In this document: positions 48,477-61,491 of the stretch, one piece after another
How positions within the stretch are numbered: the stretch's first letter is position 1
How the letters are laid out: every line of letters starts with the position of its first letter
DNA from: Osmia lignaria lignaria
Taxonomy: Eukaryota > Arthropoda > Insecta > Hymenoptera > Megachilidae
DNA length: 64,000 bases
Direction: 5' to 3'
NCBI RefSeq assembly: GCF_051020975.1
Contig: NW_027478162.1
Coordinates: 22,258,001 to 22,322,000, forward strand
Made by a program: the position numbers and the translations under genes
The notes under the pieces: model-generated
Told to the model about the DNA's origin: nothing
Databases searched by the model: none
Seen by the model: the letters and a program-made list of their open reading frames with translations, nothing else

Positions 48477-51400
48477 TTGGTGCGGCTTCGGAACTTTTAA
48501 ATATCTTGATATATCTCGAGAACTACGCATCTGATCAAAAAATATCATAGAACATAAAAAGTAGGAAACTTAATTCTCTACAAAAAAGGTCTCTTAACAT
48601 TTTGCCATAGCTCGCTTCTTTTCCGAGATATTTGCAGATATATCTTAAGGGAAGGGGCCTGACGGACATATTTCGAGATATTTCTTCTTCTTGTTGTACT
48701 TCTTCTGCACAGCTAAGCTGGAAGTGGCATTTCCAGCTCGCAATAGTGCAGAGTTATCTCAAAGAAAGGGGCCACGGTGTTTCTGTATCTCTATTATGTT
48801 GGTGCGGCTTCGGAGCTTTTAAATATCTTGATATATCTCGAGAACTACGCATCTGATCAAAAAATATCATAGAACATAGAAAGTAGGAAACTTAATTCTC
48901 TACAAAAAAGGTCTCTTAACATTTTGCCATAGCTCTCTTCGTTTCCGAGATATTTGCAGATTTATCTCAAGGGAAGGGGCCTGACGGACATATTTCGAGA
49001 TATTTCTTATTCTTGTTGTTCTTCTTCTGCACAGCTAAGCTGGAAGTGGCATTTCCAACTCGCAATAGTGCAGAGTTATCTCAAAGAAAGGGGCCACGGT
49101 GTTTCTGTATCTCTATTATGTTGGTGCGGCTTCGGAACTTTTAAATATCTTGATATATCTCGAGAACTACGCATCTGATCAAAAAATATCATAGAACATA
49201 AAAAGTAGCAAACATAATTCTCTACAAAAAAGGTCTCTTAGCATTTTGCCATAGCTCGCTTCGTTTCCGAGATATTTGCAGATTTATCTGAAGGGAAAGG
49301 GCCTGACGGACATATTTCGAGATATTTCTTCTTCTTGTTGTTCTTCTTCTGCACAGCTAAGCTGGAGGTGGCATTTGCAGCTCGCAATAGTGCAGAGTTA
49401 TCTCAAAGAAAGGGGCCACTGTGTTTCTGTATCTCTATTATGTTGGTGCGGCTTCGGAACTTTTAAATATCTTGATATATCTCGAGAACTGCGCATCTGA
49501 TCAAAAAATATCATACAACATAAAAAGTAGGAAACTTAATTCTCTACAAAAAAGGTCTCTTAACATTTTGCCATAGCTCTCTTCGTTTCCGAGATATTTG
49601 CAGATTTATCTCAAGGGAAGGGGCCTGACGGACATATTTCGAGATATTTCTTCTTCTTGTTGTTCTTCTTCTGCACAGCTAAGCTGGAAGTGGCATTTGC
49701 GGCTCGCACTAGTGCAGAGTTATCTCAAAGAAAGGGGCCACGGTGTTTCTGTATCTCTATTATGTTGGTGCGGCTTCGGAACTTTTAAATATCTCGATAT
49801 ATCTCGAAAACTACGCTTCTGATCAAAAAATATCATAGAACATAAATTGTAGGAAACATAATTCTCTACAAAAAAGGTCTCTGAACATTTTGCCATAGCT
49901 CGCTTCGTTTCCGAGATATTTGCAGATATATCTCAAGGGAAGGGGCCTGACGGACATATTTCGAGATATTTCTTCTTCTTGTTGTTCTTCTTCTGCACAG
50001 CTAAGCAGGAAGTGGCATTTGCGGCTCGCACTAGTGAAGAGTTATCTCAAAGAAAGGGGCCACGGTGTTTCTGTATCTCTATTATGTTGGTGCGGCTTCG
50101 GAACTTTTAAATATCTCGATATATCTCGAAAACTACGCTTCTGATCAAAAAATATCATAGAACATAAATTGTAGGAAACATAATTCTCTACAAAAAAGGT
50201 CTCTGAACATTTTGCCATAGCTCGCTTCGTTTCCGAGATATTTGCAGATATATCTCAAGGGAAGGGGCCTGACGGACATATTTCGAGATATTTCTTCTTC
50301 TTGTTGTTCTTCTTCTGCACAGCTAAGCTGGAAGTGGCATTTGCGGCTCGCACTAGTGAAGAGTTATCTCAAAGAAAGGGGCCACGGTGTTTCTGTATCT
50401 CTATTATGTTGGTGCGGCTTCGGAACTTTTAAATATCTCGATATATCTCGAAAACTACGCTTCTGATCAAAAAATATCATAGAACATAAATTGTAGGAAA
50501 CGTAATTCTCTACAAAAAAGGTCTCTTAACATTTTGCCATAGCTCGCTTCGTTTCCGAGATATTTGCAGATTTATCTCAAGGGAAGGGGCCTGACGGACA
50601 TATTTCGAGATATTTCTTATTCTTGTTGTTCTTCTTCTGCACAGCTAAGCTGGAAGTGGCATTTGCAACTCGCAATAGTGCAGAGTTATCTCAAAGAAAG
50701 GGGCCACGGTGTTTCTGTATCTCTATTATGTTGGTGCGGCTTCGGAACTTTTAAATATCTTGATATATCTCGAGAACTACGCATCTGATCAAAAAATATC
50801 ATAGAACATAGAAAGTAGGAAACTTAATTCTCTACAAAAAAGGTCTCTTAACATTTTGCCATAGCTCTCTTCGTTTCCGAGATATTTGCAGATTTATCTC
50901 AAGGGAAGGGGCCTGACGGACATATTTCGAGATATTTCTTCTTCTTGTTGTTCTTCTTCTGCACAGCTGAGCTGGAAGTGGCATTTGCGGCTCGCAATAG
51001 TGCAGAGTTATCTCAAAGAAAGGGGCCACGGTGTTTCTGTATCTCTATTATATTGGTGCGGCTTCGGAGCTTTTAAATATCTCGATATATCTCGAAAACT
51101 ACGCTTCTGATCAAAAAATATCATAGAACGTAAATTGTAGGAAATATTATTCTCTACAAAAAAGGTCTCTTAACGTTTTGCCATAGCTCGCTTCGTTTCC
51201 GAGATATTTGCAGATTCATCTCAAGGGAAGGGGTCTGACGGACATATTTCGAGATATTTCTTCTTCTTGTTGTTCTTCTTCTGCACAGCTAAGCTCGAAG
51301 TGGCATTTGCAGCTCGCAATAGTGCAGAGTTATCTCAAAGAAAGAGGCCACGGTGTTTCTGTACCTCTATTATGTTGGTGCAGCTTCGGAACTTTTAAAT

Positions 51401-52018
51401 ATCTTGATATATCTCGAGAACTACGCATCTGATCAAAAAATATCATCGAACATAAAAAGTAGGAAACTTAATTCTCTACAAAAAAGGTCTCTTAACATTT
51501 TGCCATAGCTCGCTTCGTTTCCGAGATATTTGCAGATTTATCTCAAGGGAAGTGGCCTGACGGACATATTTCGAGATATTTCTTCTTCTTGTTGTTCTTC
51601 TTCTGCACAGCTAAGCTGGAAGTGGCATTTGCAGCTCGCAATAGTGCAGAGTTATCCCAAAGAAAGGGGCCACGGTGTTTCTGTATCTCTATTATGTTGG
51701 TGCGACTTCGGAACTTTTAAATATCTCGATATATCTCGAAAACTACGCTTCTGATCAAAAAATATCATAGAACATAAATTGTAGGAAACATAATTCTCTA
51801 CAAAAAAGGTCTCTTAACATTTTGCCATAGCTCGCTTCGTTTCCGAGATATTTGCAGATTTATCTCAAGGGAAGGGGCCTGACGGACATATTTCGAGATA
51901 TTTCTTCTTCTTGTTGTTCTTCTTCTGCACAGCTGAGCTGGAAGTGGCATTTGCGGCTCGCAATAGTGCAGAGTTATCTCAAAGAAAGGGGCCACGGTGT
52001 TTCTGTATCTCTATTATG
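48477..52018 (+). repeat. Second 11-monomer higher-order repeat, copy 1
   Basis: The variant order repeats at an offset of 3,542 bp, exactly 11 x 322. It includes the TGTACTTC, CCAACTCG, GAAAGGG, type B, two GTGAAGAG, TTGCAACTCG, GCTGAGCTGG, AAGCTCGAAG and GTGCGACTTC units. The one difference I see is AAGCAGGAAG in the unit at 49896, against AAGCTGGAAG. Confidence 0.92.
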
Positions 52019-52149
52019 TTGGTGCGGCTTCGGAACTTTTAAATATCTTGATATATCTCGAGAACTACGCATCTGATCAAAAAATATCATAGAACATAAA
52101 AAGTAGGAAACTTAATTCTCTACAAAAAAGGTCTCTTAACATTTTGCCA
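51828..52149 (+). repeat. Hybrid monomer at the 11-monomer junction
   Basis: The left half carries GCTGAGCTGG and GCGGCTCGCAATAG, as in the unit at 50862. From 52018 it carries ATTATGTTGG, CTTGATATATC and AAAAAGTAGG, as in 48286-48607. The exchange lies between 51956 and 52018. The next unit is the one that follows 48286-48607, which is what unequal exchange between copies 11 units apart predicts. Confidence 0.88.
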
Positions 52150-55100
52150 TAGCTCGCTTCTTTTCCGAGATATTTGCAGATATATCTTAAGGGAAGGGGC
52201 CTGACGGACATATTTCGAGATATTTCTTCTTCTTGTTGTACTTCTTCTGCACAGCTAAGCTGGAAGTGGCATTTCCAGCTCGCAATAGTGCAGAGTTATC
52301 TCAAAGAAAGGGGCCACGGTGTTTCTGTATCTCTATTATGTTGGTGCGGCTTCGGAGCTTTTAAATATCTTGATATATCTCGAGAACTACGCATCTGATC
52401 AAAAAATATCATAGAACATAGAAAGTAGGAAACTTAATTCTCTACAAAAAAGGTCTCTTAACATTTTGCCATAGCTCTCTTCGTTTCCGAGATATTTGCA
52501 GATTTATCTCAAGGGAAGGGGCCTGACGGACATATTTCGAGATATTTCTTATTCTTGTTGTTCTTCTTCTGCACAGCTAAGCTGGAAGTGGCATTTCCAA
52601 CTCGCAATAGTGCAGAGTTATCTCAAAGAAAGGGGCCACGGTGTTTCTGTATCTCTATTATGTTGGTGCGGCTTCGGAACTTTTAAATATCTTGATATAT
52701 CTCGAGAACTACGCATCTGATCAAAAAATATCATAGAACATAAAAAGTAGCAAACATAATTCTCTACAAAAAAGGTCTCTTAGCATTTTGCCATAGCTCG
52801 CTTCGTTTCCGAGATATTTGCAGATTTATCTGAAGGGAAAGGGCCTGACGGACATATTTCGAGATATTTCTTCTTCTTGTTGTTCTTCTTCTGCACAGCT
52901 AAGCTGGAGGTGGCATTTGCAGCTCGCAATAGTGCAGAGTTATCTCAAAGAAAGGGGCCACTGTGTTTCTGTATCTCTATTATGTTGGTGCGGCTTCGGA
53001 ACTTTTAAATATCTTGATATATCTCGAGAACTGCGCATCTGATCAAAAAATATCATACAACATAAAAAGTAGGAAACTTAATTCTCTACAAAAAAGGTCT
53101 CTTAACATTTTGCCATAGCTCTCTTCGTTTCCGAGATATTTGCAGATTTATCTCAAGGGAAGGGGCCTGACGGACATATTTCGAGATATTTCTTCTTCTT
53201 GTTGTTCTTCTTCTGCACAGCTAAGCTGGAAGTGGCATTTGCGGCTCGCACTAGTGCAGAGTTATCTCAAAGAAAGGGGCCACGGTGTTTCTGTATCTCT
53301 ATTATGTTGGTGCGGCTTCGGAACTTTTAAATATCTCGATATATCTCGAAAACTACGCTTCTGATCAAAAAATATCATAGAACATAAATTGTAGGAAACA
53401 TAATTCTCTACAAAAAAGGTCTCTGAACATTTTGCCATAGCTCGCTTCGTTTCCGAGATATTTGCAGATATATCTCAAGGGAAGGGGCCTGACGGACATA
53501 TTTCGAGATATTTCTTCTTCTTGTTGTTCTTCTTCTGCACAGCTAAGCTGGAAGTGGCATTTGCGGCTCGCACTAGTGAAGAGTTATCTCAAAGAAAGGG
53601 GCCACGGTGTTTCTGTATCTCTATTATGTTGGTGCGGCTTCGGAACTTTTAAATATCTCGATATATCTCGAAAACTACGCTTCTGATCAAAAAATATCAT
53701 AGAACATAAATTGTAGGAAACATAATTCTCTACAAAAAAGGTCTCTGAACATTTTGCCATAGCTCGCTTCGTTTCCGAGATATTTGCAGATATATCTCAA
53801 GGGAAGGGGCCTGACGGACATATTTCGAGATATTTCTTCTTCTTGTTGTTCTTCTTCTGCACAGCTAAGCTGGAAGTGGCATTTGCGGCTCGCACTAGTG
53901 AAGAGTTATCTCAAAGAAAGGGGCCACGGTGTTTCTGTATCTCTATTATGTTGGTGCGGCTTCGGAACTTTTAAATATCTCGATATATCTCGAAAACTAC
54001 GCTTCTGATCAAAAAATATCATAGAACATAAATTGTAGGAAACGTAATTCTCTACAAAAAAGGTCTCTTAACATTTTGCCATAGCTCGCTTCGTTTCCGA
54101 GATATTTGCAGATTTATCTCAAGGGAAGGGGCCTGACGGACATATTTCGAGATATTTCTTATTCTTGTTGTTCTTCTTCTGCACAGCTAAGCTGGAAGTG
54201 GCATTTGCAACTCGCAATAGTGCAGAGTTATCTCAAAGAAAGGGGCCACGGTGTTTCTGTATCTCTATTATGTTGGTGCGGCTTCGGAACTTTTAAATAT
54301 CTTGATATATCTCGAGAACTACGCATCTGATCAAAAAATATCATAGAACATAGAAAGTAGGAAACTTAATTCTCTACAAAAAAGGTCTCTTAACATTTTG
54401 CCATAGCTCTCTTCGTTTCCGAGATATTTGCAGATTTATCTCAAGGGAAGGGGCCTGACGGACATATTTCGAGATATTTCTTCTTCTTGTTGTTCTTCTT
54501 CTGCACAGCTGAGCTGGAAGTGGCATTTGCGGCTCGCAATAGTGCAGAGTTATCTCAAAGAAAGGGGCCACGGTGTTTCTGTATCTCTATTATATTGGTG
54601 CGGCTTCGGAGCTTTTAAATATCTCGATATATCTCGAAAACTACGCTTCTGATCAAAAAATATCATAGAACGTAAATTGTAGGAAATATTATTCTCTACA
54701 AAAAAGGTCTCTTAACGTTTTGCCATAGCTCGCTTCGTTTCCGAGATATTTGCAGATTCATCTCAAGGGAAGGGGTCTGACGGACATATTTCGAGATATT
54801 TCTTCTTCTTGTTGTTCTTCTTCTGCACAGCTAAGCTCGAAGTGGCATTTGCAGCTCGCAATAGTGCAGAGTTATCTCAAAGAAAGAGGCCACGGTGTTT
54901 CTGTACCTCTATTATGTTGGTGCAGCTTCGGAACTTTTAAATATCTTGATATATCTCGAGAACTACGCATCTGATCAAAAAATATCATCGAACATAAAAA
55001 GTAGGAAACTTAATTCTCTACAAAAAAGGTCTCTTAACATTTTGCCATAGCTCGCTTCGTTTCCGAGATATTTGCAGATTTATCTCAAGGGAAGTGGCCT

Positions 55101-55560
55101 GACGGACATATTTCGAGATATTTCTTCTTCTTGTTGTTCTTCTTCTGCACAGCTAAGCTGGAAGTGGCATTTGCAGCTCGCAATAGTGCAGAGTTATCCC
55201 AAAGAAAGGGGCCACGGTGTTTCTGTATCTCTATTATGTTGGTGCGACTTCGGAACTTTTAAATATCTCGATATATCTCGAAAACTACGCTTCTGATCAA
55301 AAAATATCATAGAACATAAATTGTAGGAAACATAATTCTCTACAAAAAAGGTCTCTTAACATTTTGCCATAGCTCGCTTCGTTTCCGAGATATTTGCAGA
55401 TTTATCTCAAGGGAAGGGGCCTGACGGACATATTTCGAGATATTTCTTCTTCTTGTTGTTCTTCTTCTGCACAGCTGAGCTGGAAGTGGCATTTGCGGCT
55501 CGCAATAGTGCAGAGTTATCTCAAAGAAAGGGGCCACGGTGTTTCTGTATCTCTATTATA
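52019..55560 (+). repeat. Second 11-monomer higher-order repeat, copy 2
   Basis: This is a direct tandem of 48477-52018. The pair diverges at 55560 (A in ATTATATTGG) against 52018 (G in ATTATGTTGG). After that the array continues in the GCTGAGCTGG / AAGCTCGAAG string instead of returning to the start of the unit. Confidence 0.92.
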
Positions 55561-56979
55561 TTGGTGCGGCTTCGGAGCTTTTAAATATCTCGATATATCT
55601 CGAAAACTACGCTTCTGATCAAAAAATATCATAGAACATAAATTGTAGGAAATATTATTCTCTACAAAAAAGGTCTCTTAACGTTTTGCCATAGCTCGCT
55701 TCGTTTCCGAGATATTTGCAGATTCATCTCAAGGGAAGGGGTCTGACGGACATATTTCGAGATATTTCTTCTTCTTGTTGTTCTTCTTCTGCACAGCTAA
55801 GCTCGAAGTGGCATTTGCAGCTCGCAATAGTGCAGAGTTATCTCAAAGAAAGAGGCCACGGTGTTTCTGTACCTCTATTATGTTGGTGCAGCTTCGGAAC
55901 TTTTAAATATCTTGATATATCTCGAGAACTACGCATCTGATCAAAAAATATCATCGAACATAAAAAGTAGGAAACTTAATTCTCAACAAAAAAGGTCTCT
56001 TAACATTTTGCCATAGCTCGCTTCGTTTCCGAGATATTTGCAGATTTATCTCAAGGGAACGGGCCTGACGGACATATTTCGAGATATTTCTTCTTCTTGT
56101 TGTTCTTCTTCTGCACAGCTAAGCTGGAAGTGGCATTTGCGGCTCGCACTAGTGCAGAGTTATCTCAAAGAAAGGGGCCACGGTGTTTCTGTATCTCTAT
56201 TATGTTGGTGCGGCTTCGGAACTTTTAAATATCTCGATATATCTCGAAAACTACGCTTCTGATCAAAAAATATCATAGAACATAAATTGTAGGAAACATA
56301 ATTCTCTACAAAAAAGGTCTCTGAACATTTTGCCATAGCTCGCTTCGTTTCCGAGATATTTGCAGATATATCTCAAGGGAAGGGGCCTGACGGACATATT
56401 TCGAGATATTTCTTCTTCTTGTTGTTCTTCTTCTGCACAGCTAAGCTGGAAGTGGCATTTGCGGCTCGCACTAGTGAAGAGTTATCTCAAAGAAAGGGGC
56501 CACGGTGTTTCTGTATCTCTATTATGTTGGTGCGGCTTCGGAACTTTTAAATATCTCGATATATCTCGAAAACTACGCTTCTGATCAAAAAATATCATAG
56601 AACATAAATTGTAGGAAACGTAATTCTCTACAAAAAAGGTCTCTTAACATTTTGCCATAGCTCGCTTCGTTTCCGAGATATTTGCAGATTTATCTCAAGG
56701 GAAGGGGCCTGACGGACATATTTCGAGATATTTCTTCTTCTTGTTGTTCTTCTTCTGCACAGCTAAGCGGGAAGTGGCATTTGCAGCTCGCAATAGTGCA
56801 GAGTTATCTCAAAGAAAGGGGCCACGGTGTTTCTGTATCTCTATTATGTTGGTGCGGCTTCGGAACTTTTAAATATCTTGATATATCTCGAGAACTACGC
56901 ATCTGATCAAAAAATATCATAGAACATAGAAAGTAGGAAACTTAATTCTCTACAAAAAAGGTCTCTTAACATTTTGCCA
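55561..56979 (+). repeat. Mixed monomers between two blocks
   Basis: The units are, in order, the end of a GCTGAGCTGG unit, CAGATTCATCTC/AAGCTCGAAG, a type B unit with private AAGGGAACGGGCC (56056-56068), a GTGAAGAG unit and an AAGCGGGAAG unit. A private CTCAACAAAAAA lies at about 55982. This stretch separates the second 11-monomer repeat from the 14-monomer block. Confidence 0.75.
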
Positions 56980-59900
56980 TAGCTCTCTTCGTTTCCGAGA
57001 TATTTGCAGATTTATCTCAAGGGAAGGGGCCTGACGGACATATTTCGAGATATTTCTTATTCTTGTTGTTCTTCTTCTGCACAGCTAAGCTGGAAGTGGC
57101 ATTTGCAACTCGCAATAGTGCAGAGTTATCTCAAAGAAAGGGGCCACGGTGTTTCTGTATCTCTATTATGTTGGTGCGGCTTCGGAACTTTTAAATATCT
57201 TGATATATCTCGAGAACTACGCATCTGATCAAAAAATATCATAGAACATAAAAAGTAGCAAACATAATTCTCTACAAAAAAGGTCTCTTAGCATTTTGCC
57301 ATAGCTCGCTTCGTTTCCGAGATATTTGCAGATTTATCTCAAGGGAAGGGGCCTGACGGACATATTTCGAGATATTTCTTATTCTTGTTGTTCTTCTTCT
57401 GCACAGCTAAGCTGGAAGTGGCATTTGCAACTCGCAATAGTGCAGAGTTATCTCAAAGAAAGGGGCCACGGTGTTTCTGTATCTCTATTATGTTGGTGCG
57501 GCTTCGGAACTTTTAAATATCTTGATATATCTCGAGAACTACGCATCTGATCAAAAAATATCATAGAACATAAAAAGTAGCAAACATAATTCTCTACAAA
57601 AAAGGTCTCTTAGCATTTTGCCATAGCTCGCTTCGTTTCCGAGATATTTGCAGATTTATCTGAAGGGAAAGGGCCTGACGGACATATATCGAGATATTTC
57701 TTCTTCTTGTTGTTCTTCTTCTGCACAGCTAAGCGGGAAGTGGCATTTGCAGCTCGCAATAGTGCAGAGTTATCTCAAAGAAAGGGGCCACGGTGTTTCT
57801 GTATCTCTATTATGTTGGTGCGGCTTCGGAACTTTTAAATATCTTGATATATCTCGAGAACTACGCATCTGATCAAAAAATATCATAGAACATAGAAAGT
57901 AGGAAACTTAATTCTCTACAAAAAAGGTCTCTTAACATTTTGCCATAGCTCTCTTCGTTTCCGAGATATTTGCAGATTTATCTCAAGGGAAGGGGCCTGA
58001 CGGACATATTTCGAGATATTTCTTCTTCTTGTTGTTCTTCTTCTGCACAGCTGAGCTGGAAGTGGCATTTGCGGCTCGCAATAGTGCAGAGTTATCTCAA
58101 AGAAAGGGGCCACGGTGTTTCTGTATCTCTATTATATTGGTGCGGCTTCGGAGCTTTTAAATATCTCGATATATCTCGAAAACTACGCTTCTGATCAAAA
58201 AATATCATAGAACGTAAATTGTAGGAAATATTATTCTCTACAAAAAAGGTCTCTTAACGTTTGGCCATAGCTCGCTTCGTTTCCGAGATATTTGCAGATT
58301 CATCTCAAGGGAAGGGGTCTGACGGACATATTTCGAGATATTTCTTCTTCTTGTTGTTCTTCTTCTGCACAGCTAAGCTCGAAGTGGCATTTGCAGCTCG
58401 CAATAGTGCAGAGTTATCTCAAAGAAAGAGGCCACGGTGTTTCTGTACCTCTATTATGTTGGTGCAGCTTCGGAACTTTTAAATATCTTGATATATCTCG
58501 AGAACTACGCATCTGATCAAAAAATATCATCGAACATAAAAAGTAGGAAACTTAATTCTCTACAAAAAAGGTCTCTTAACATTTTGCCATAGCTCGCTTC
58601 GTTTCCGAGATATTTGCAGATTTATCTCAAGGGAAGTGGCCTGACGGACATATTTCGAGATATTTCTTCTTCTTGTTGTTCTTCTTCTGCACAGCTAAGC
58701 TGGAAGTGGCATTTGCAGCGCGCAATAGTGCAGAGTTATCTCAAAGAGAGGGGCCACGGTGTTTCTGTATCTCTATTATGTTGGTGCGGCTTCGGAACTT
58801 TTAAATATCTTGATATATCTCGAGAACTACGCATCTGATCAAAAAATATCATACTACATATAAAGTAGGAAACTTAATTCTCTACAAGAAAGGTCTCTAA
58901 ACATTTTGCCATAGCTCGCTTCGTTTCCGAGATATTTGCAGATTTATCTCAAGGGAAGGGGCCTGACGGACATATTTCGAGATATTTCTTCTTCTTGTTG
59001 TTCTTCTTCTGCACAGCTAAGCTGGAAGTGGCATTGGCAGCTCGCAATAGTGCAGAGTTATCTCAAAGAGAGGGGCCACGGTGTTTCTGTATCTCTATTA
59101 TGTTGGTGCGGCTTCGGAACTTTTATGTATCTTGATCTATCTCGAGAACTACGCATCTGACCAAAAAATATCATAGAAGATAAAAAGTAGGAAACTTAAT
59201 TCTCTACAAAAAAGGTCTCTTAACATTTCGCCATAGCTCGCTTCGTTTCCGAGATATTTGCAGATTTATCTCAAGGGAAGGGGCCTGTCGGACATATTTC
59301 GAGATATTTCTTCTTCTTGTTGCTCTTCTTCTGCACAGCTAAGCTGGAAGTGGCATTTGCGGCTCGCACTAGTGCAGAGTTATCTCAAAGAAAGGGGCCA
59401 CGGTGTTTCTGTATCTCTATTATGTTGGTGCGGCTTCGGAACTTTTAAATATCTCGATATATCTCGAAAACTACGCTTCTGATCAAAAAATATCATAGAA
59501 CATAAATTGTAGGAAACATAATTCTCTACAAAAAACGTCTCTTAACATTTTGCCATAGCTCGCTTCGTTTCCGAGATATTTGCAGATTTATCTCAAGGGA
59601 AGTGGCCTGACGGACATATTTCGAGATATTTCTTCTTCTTGTTGTTCTTCTTCTGCACAGCTAAGCTGGAAGTGGCATTTGCGGCTCGCACTAGTGCAGT
59701 TATCTCAGAGAAAGGGGCCACGGTGTTTCTGTATCCCTATTATGTTGGTGCGGCTTCGGAACTTTTAAATATCTCGATATATCTCGAAAACTACGCTTCT
59801 GATCAAAAAATATCAGAGAACGTAAATTGTAGGACACATAATTCTCTACAAAAAACGTCTCTTAACATTTTGCCATAGCTCGCTTCGTTTCCGAGATATT

Positions 59901-61491
59901 TGCAGATTCAGCTCAAAGGAACTGGCCTGACGGACATATTTCGAGATATTTCTTCTTCTTGTTGTTCTTCTTCTGCACAGCTAAGCTGGAAGTGGCATTT
60001 ACAGCTCGCAATAGTGCAGAGTTATCCCAAAGAATGGGGCCACGGTGTTTCTGTATCTCTATTATGTTGGTGCGGCTTCGGATCTTTTAAATATCTTGAT
60101 ATATCTCGAGAACTACGCATCTGATCAAAAAATATCATAGAGCATAAAAAGTAGGAAACCTAATTCTCTACAAAAAAGGTCTCTTAACATTTTGCCATAG
60201 CTCGCTTCGTTTCCGAGATATTTGCAGATTTATCTCAAGGGAAGGGGCCTGACGGACATATTTCGAGATATTTCTTCTTCTTGTTGTTCTTCTTCTGCAC
60301 AGCTAAGCTGGAAGTGGCATTTGCGGCTCGCACTAGTGCAGAGTTATCTCAACGAAAGGGGCCACGGTGTTTCTGTATCTCTATTATGTTGGTGCGGCTT
60401 CGGAACTTTTAAATATCTTGATATATCTCGAGAACTACGCATCTGATCAAAAAATGTCATAGAACGTAAAAAGTAGGAAACTTAATTCTCTACAAAAAAG
60501 GTCTCTTAACATTTTGCCATAGCTCTCTTCGTTTCCGAGATATTTCCAGATTTATCTCAAGGGAAGGGGCCTCACGGACATATTTCGAGATATTTCTTCT
60601 TCTTGTGGTTCTTCTTCTGCACAGCTAAACTGGAAGTGGCATTTCCAGCTCGCAATAGTGCAGAGTTATCTCAAAGAAAGGAGCCACGGTGTTTCTGTAT
60701 CTCTATTATGTTGGTGCGGCTTCGGAACTTTTAAATATCTTGATATATCTCGAGAACTACGCGTCTGATCAAAAAATATCATAGAACATAAAAAGTAGGA
60801 AACATAATTCTGTACAAAAAAGGTCTCTTAACATTTTGCCATAGCTCGCTTCGTTTCCGAGATATTTGCAGATTCAGCTCAAAGGAACTGGCCTGACGGA
60901 CATATTTCGAGATATTTCTTCTTCTTGTTGTTCTTCTTCTGCACAGCTAAGCTGGAAGTGGCATTTACAGCTCGCAATAGTGCAGAGTTATCTCAAAGAA
61001 TGGGACCACGGTGTTTCTGTATCTCTATTATGTTGGTGCGGCTTCGGAACTTTTAAATATCTTGATATATCTCGAGAACTACGCATCTGATCAAAAAATA
61101 TCATAGAGCATAAAAAGTAGGAAACCTAATTCTCTACAAAAAAGGTCTCTTAACATTTTGCCATAGCTCGCTTCGTTTCCGAGATATTTGCAGATTTATC
61201 TCAAGGGAAGGGGCCTGACGGACATATTTCGAGATATTTCTTCTTCTTGTTGTTCTTCTTCTGCACAGCTAAGCTGGAAGTGGCATTTGCGGCTCGCACT
61301 AGTGCAGAGTTATCTCAAAGAAAGGGGCCACGGTGTTTCTGTATCTCTATTATGTTGGTGCGGCTTCGGAACTTTTAAATATCTCGATATATCTCGAAAA
61401 CTACGCTTCTGATCAAAAAATATCATAGAACATAAATTGTAGGAAACATAATTCTCTACAAAAAAGGTCTCTTAACATTTTGCCATAGCTC
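56980..61491 (+). repeat. 14-monomer block, copy 2
   Basis: This is the partner of 39594-44105. It diverges right after 61491, where CTCTCTTCG replaces CTCGCTTCG of 44101-44109. The left flank is also different in the two places (GAAAGTAGGAAACTT against AAATTGTAGGAAACG), which fixes both edges to within one unit tail. Confidence 0.9.

Noticed and set aside
11207..58113. Minus-strand open frames of 60-65 codons (for example 11883-12080, 22794-22991, 50832-51029)
   Set aside because: They are open only in units where a variant such as GCTGAGC or a one-base deletion removes a stop. They are shadows of the satellite and are not conserved across units.
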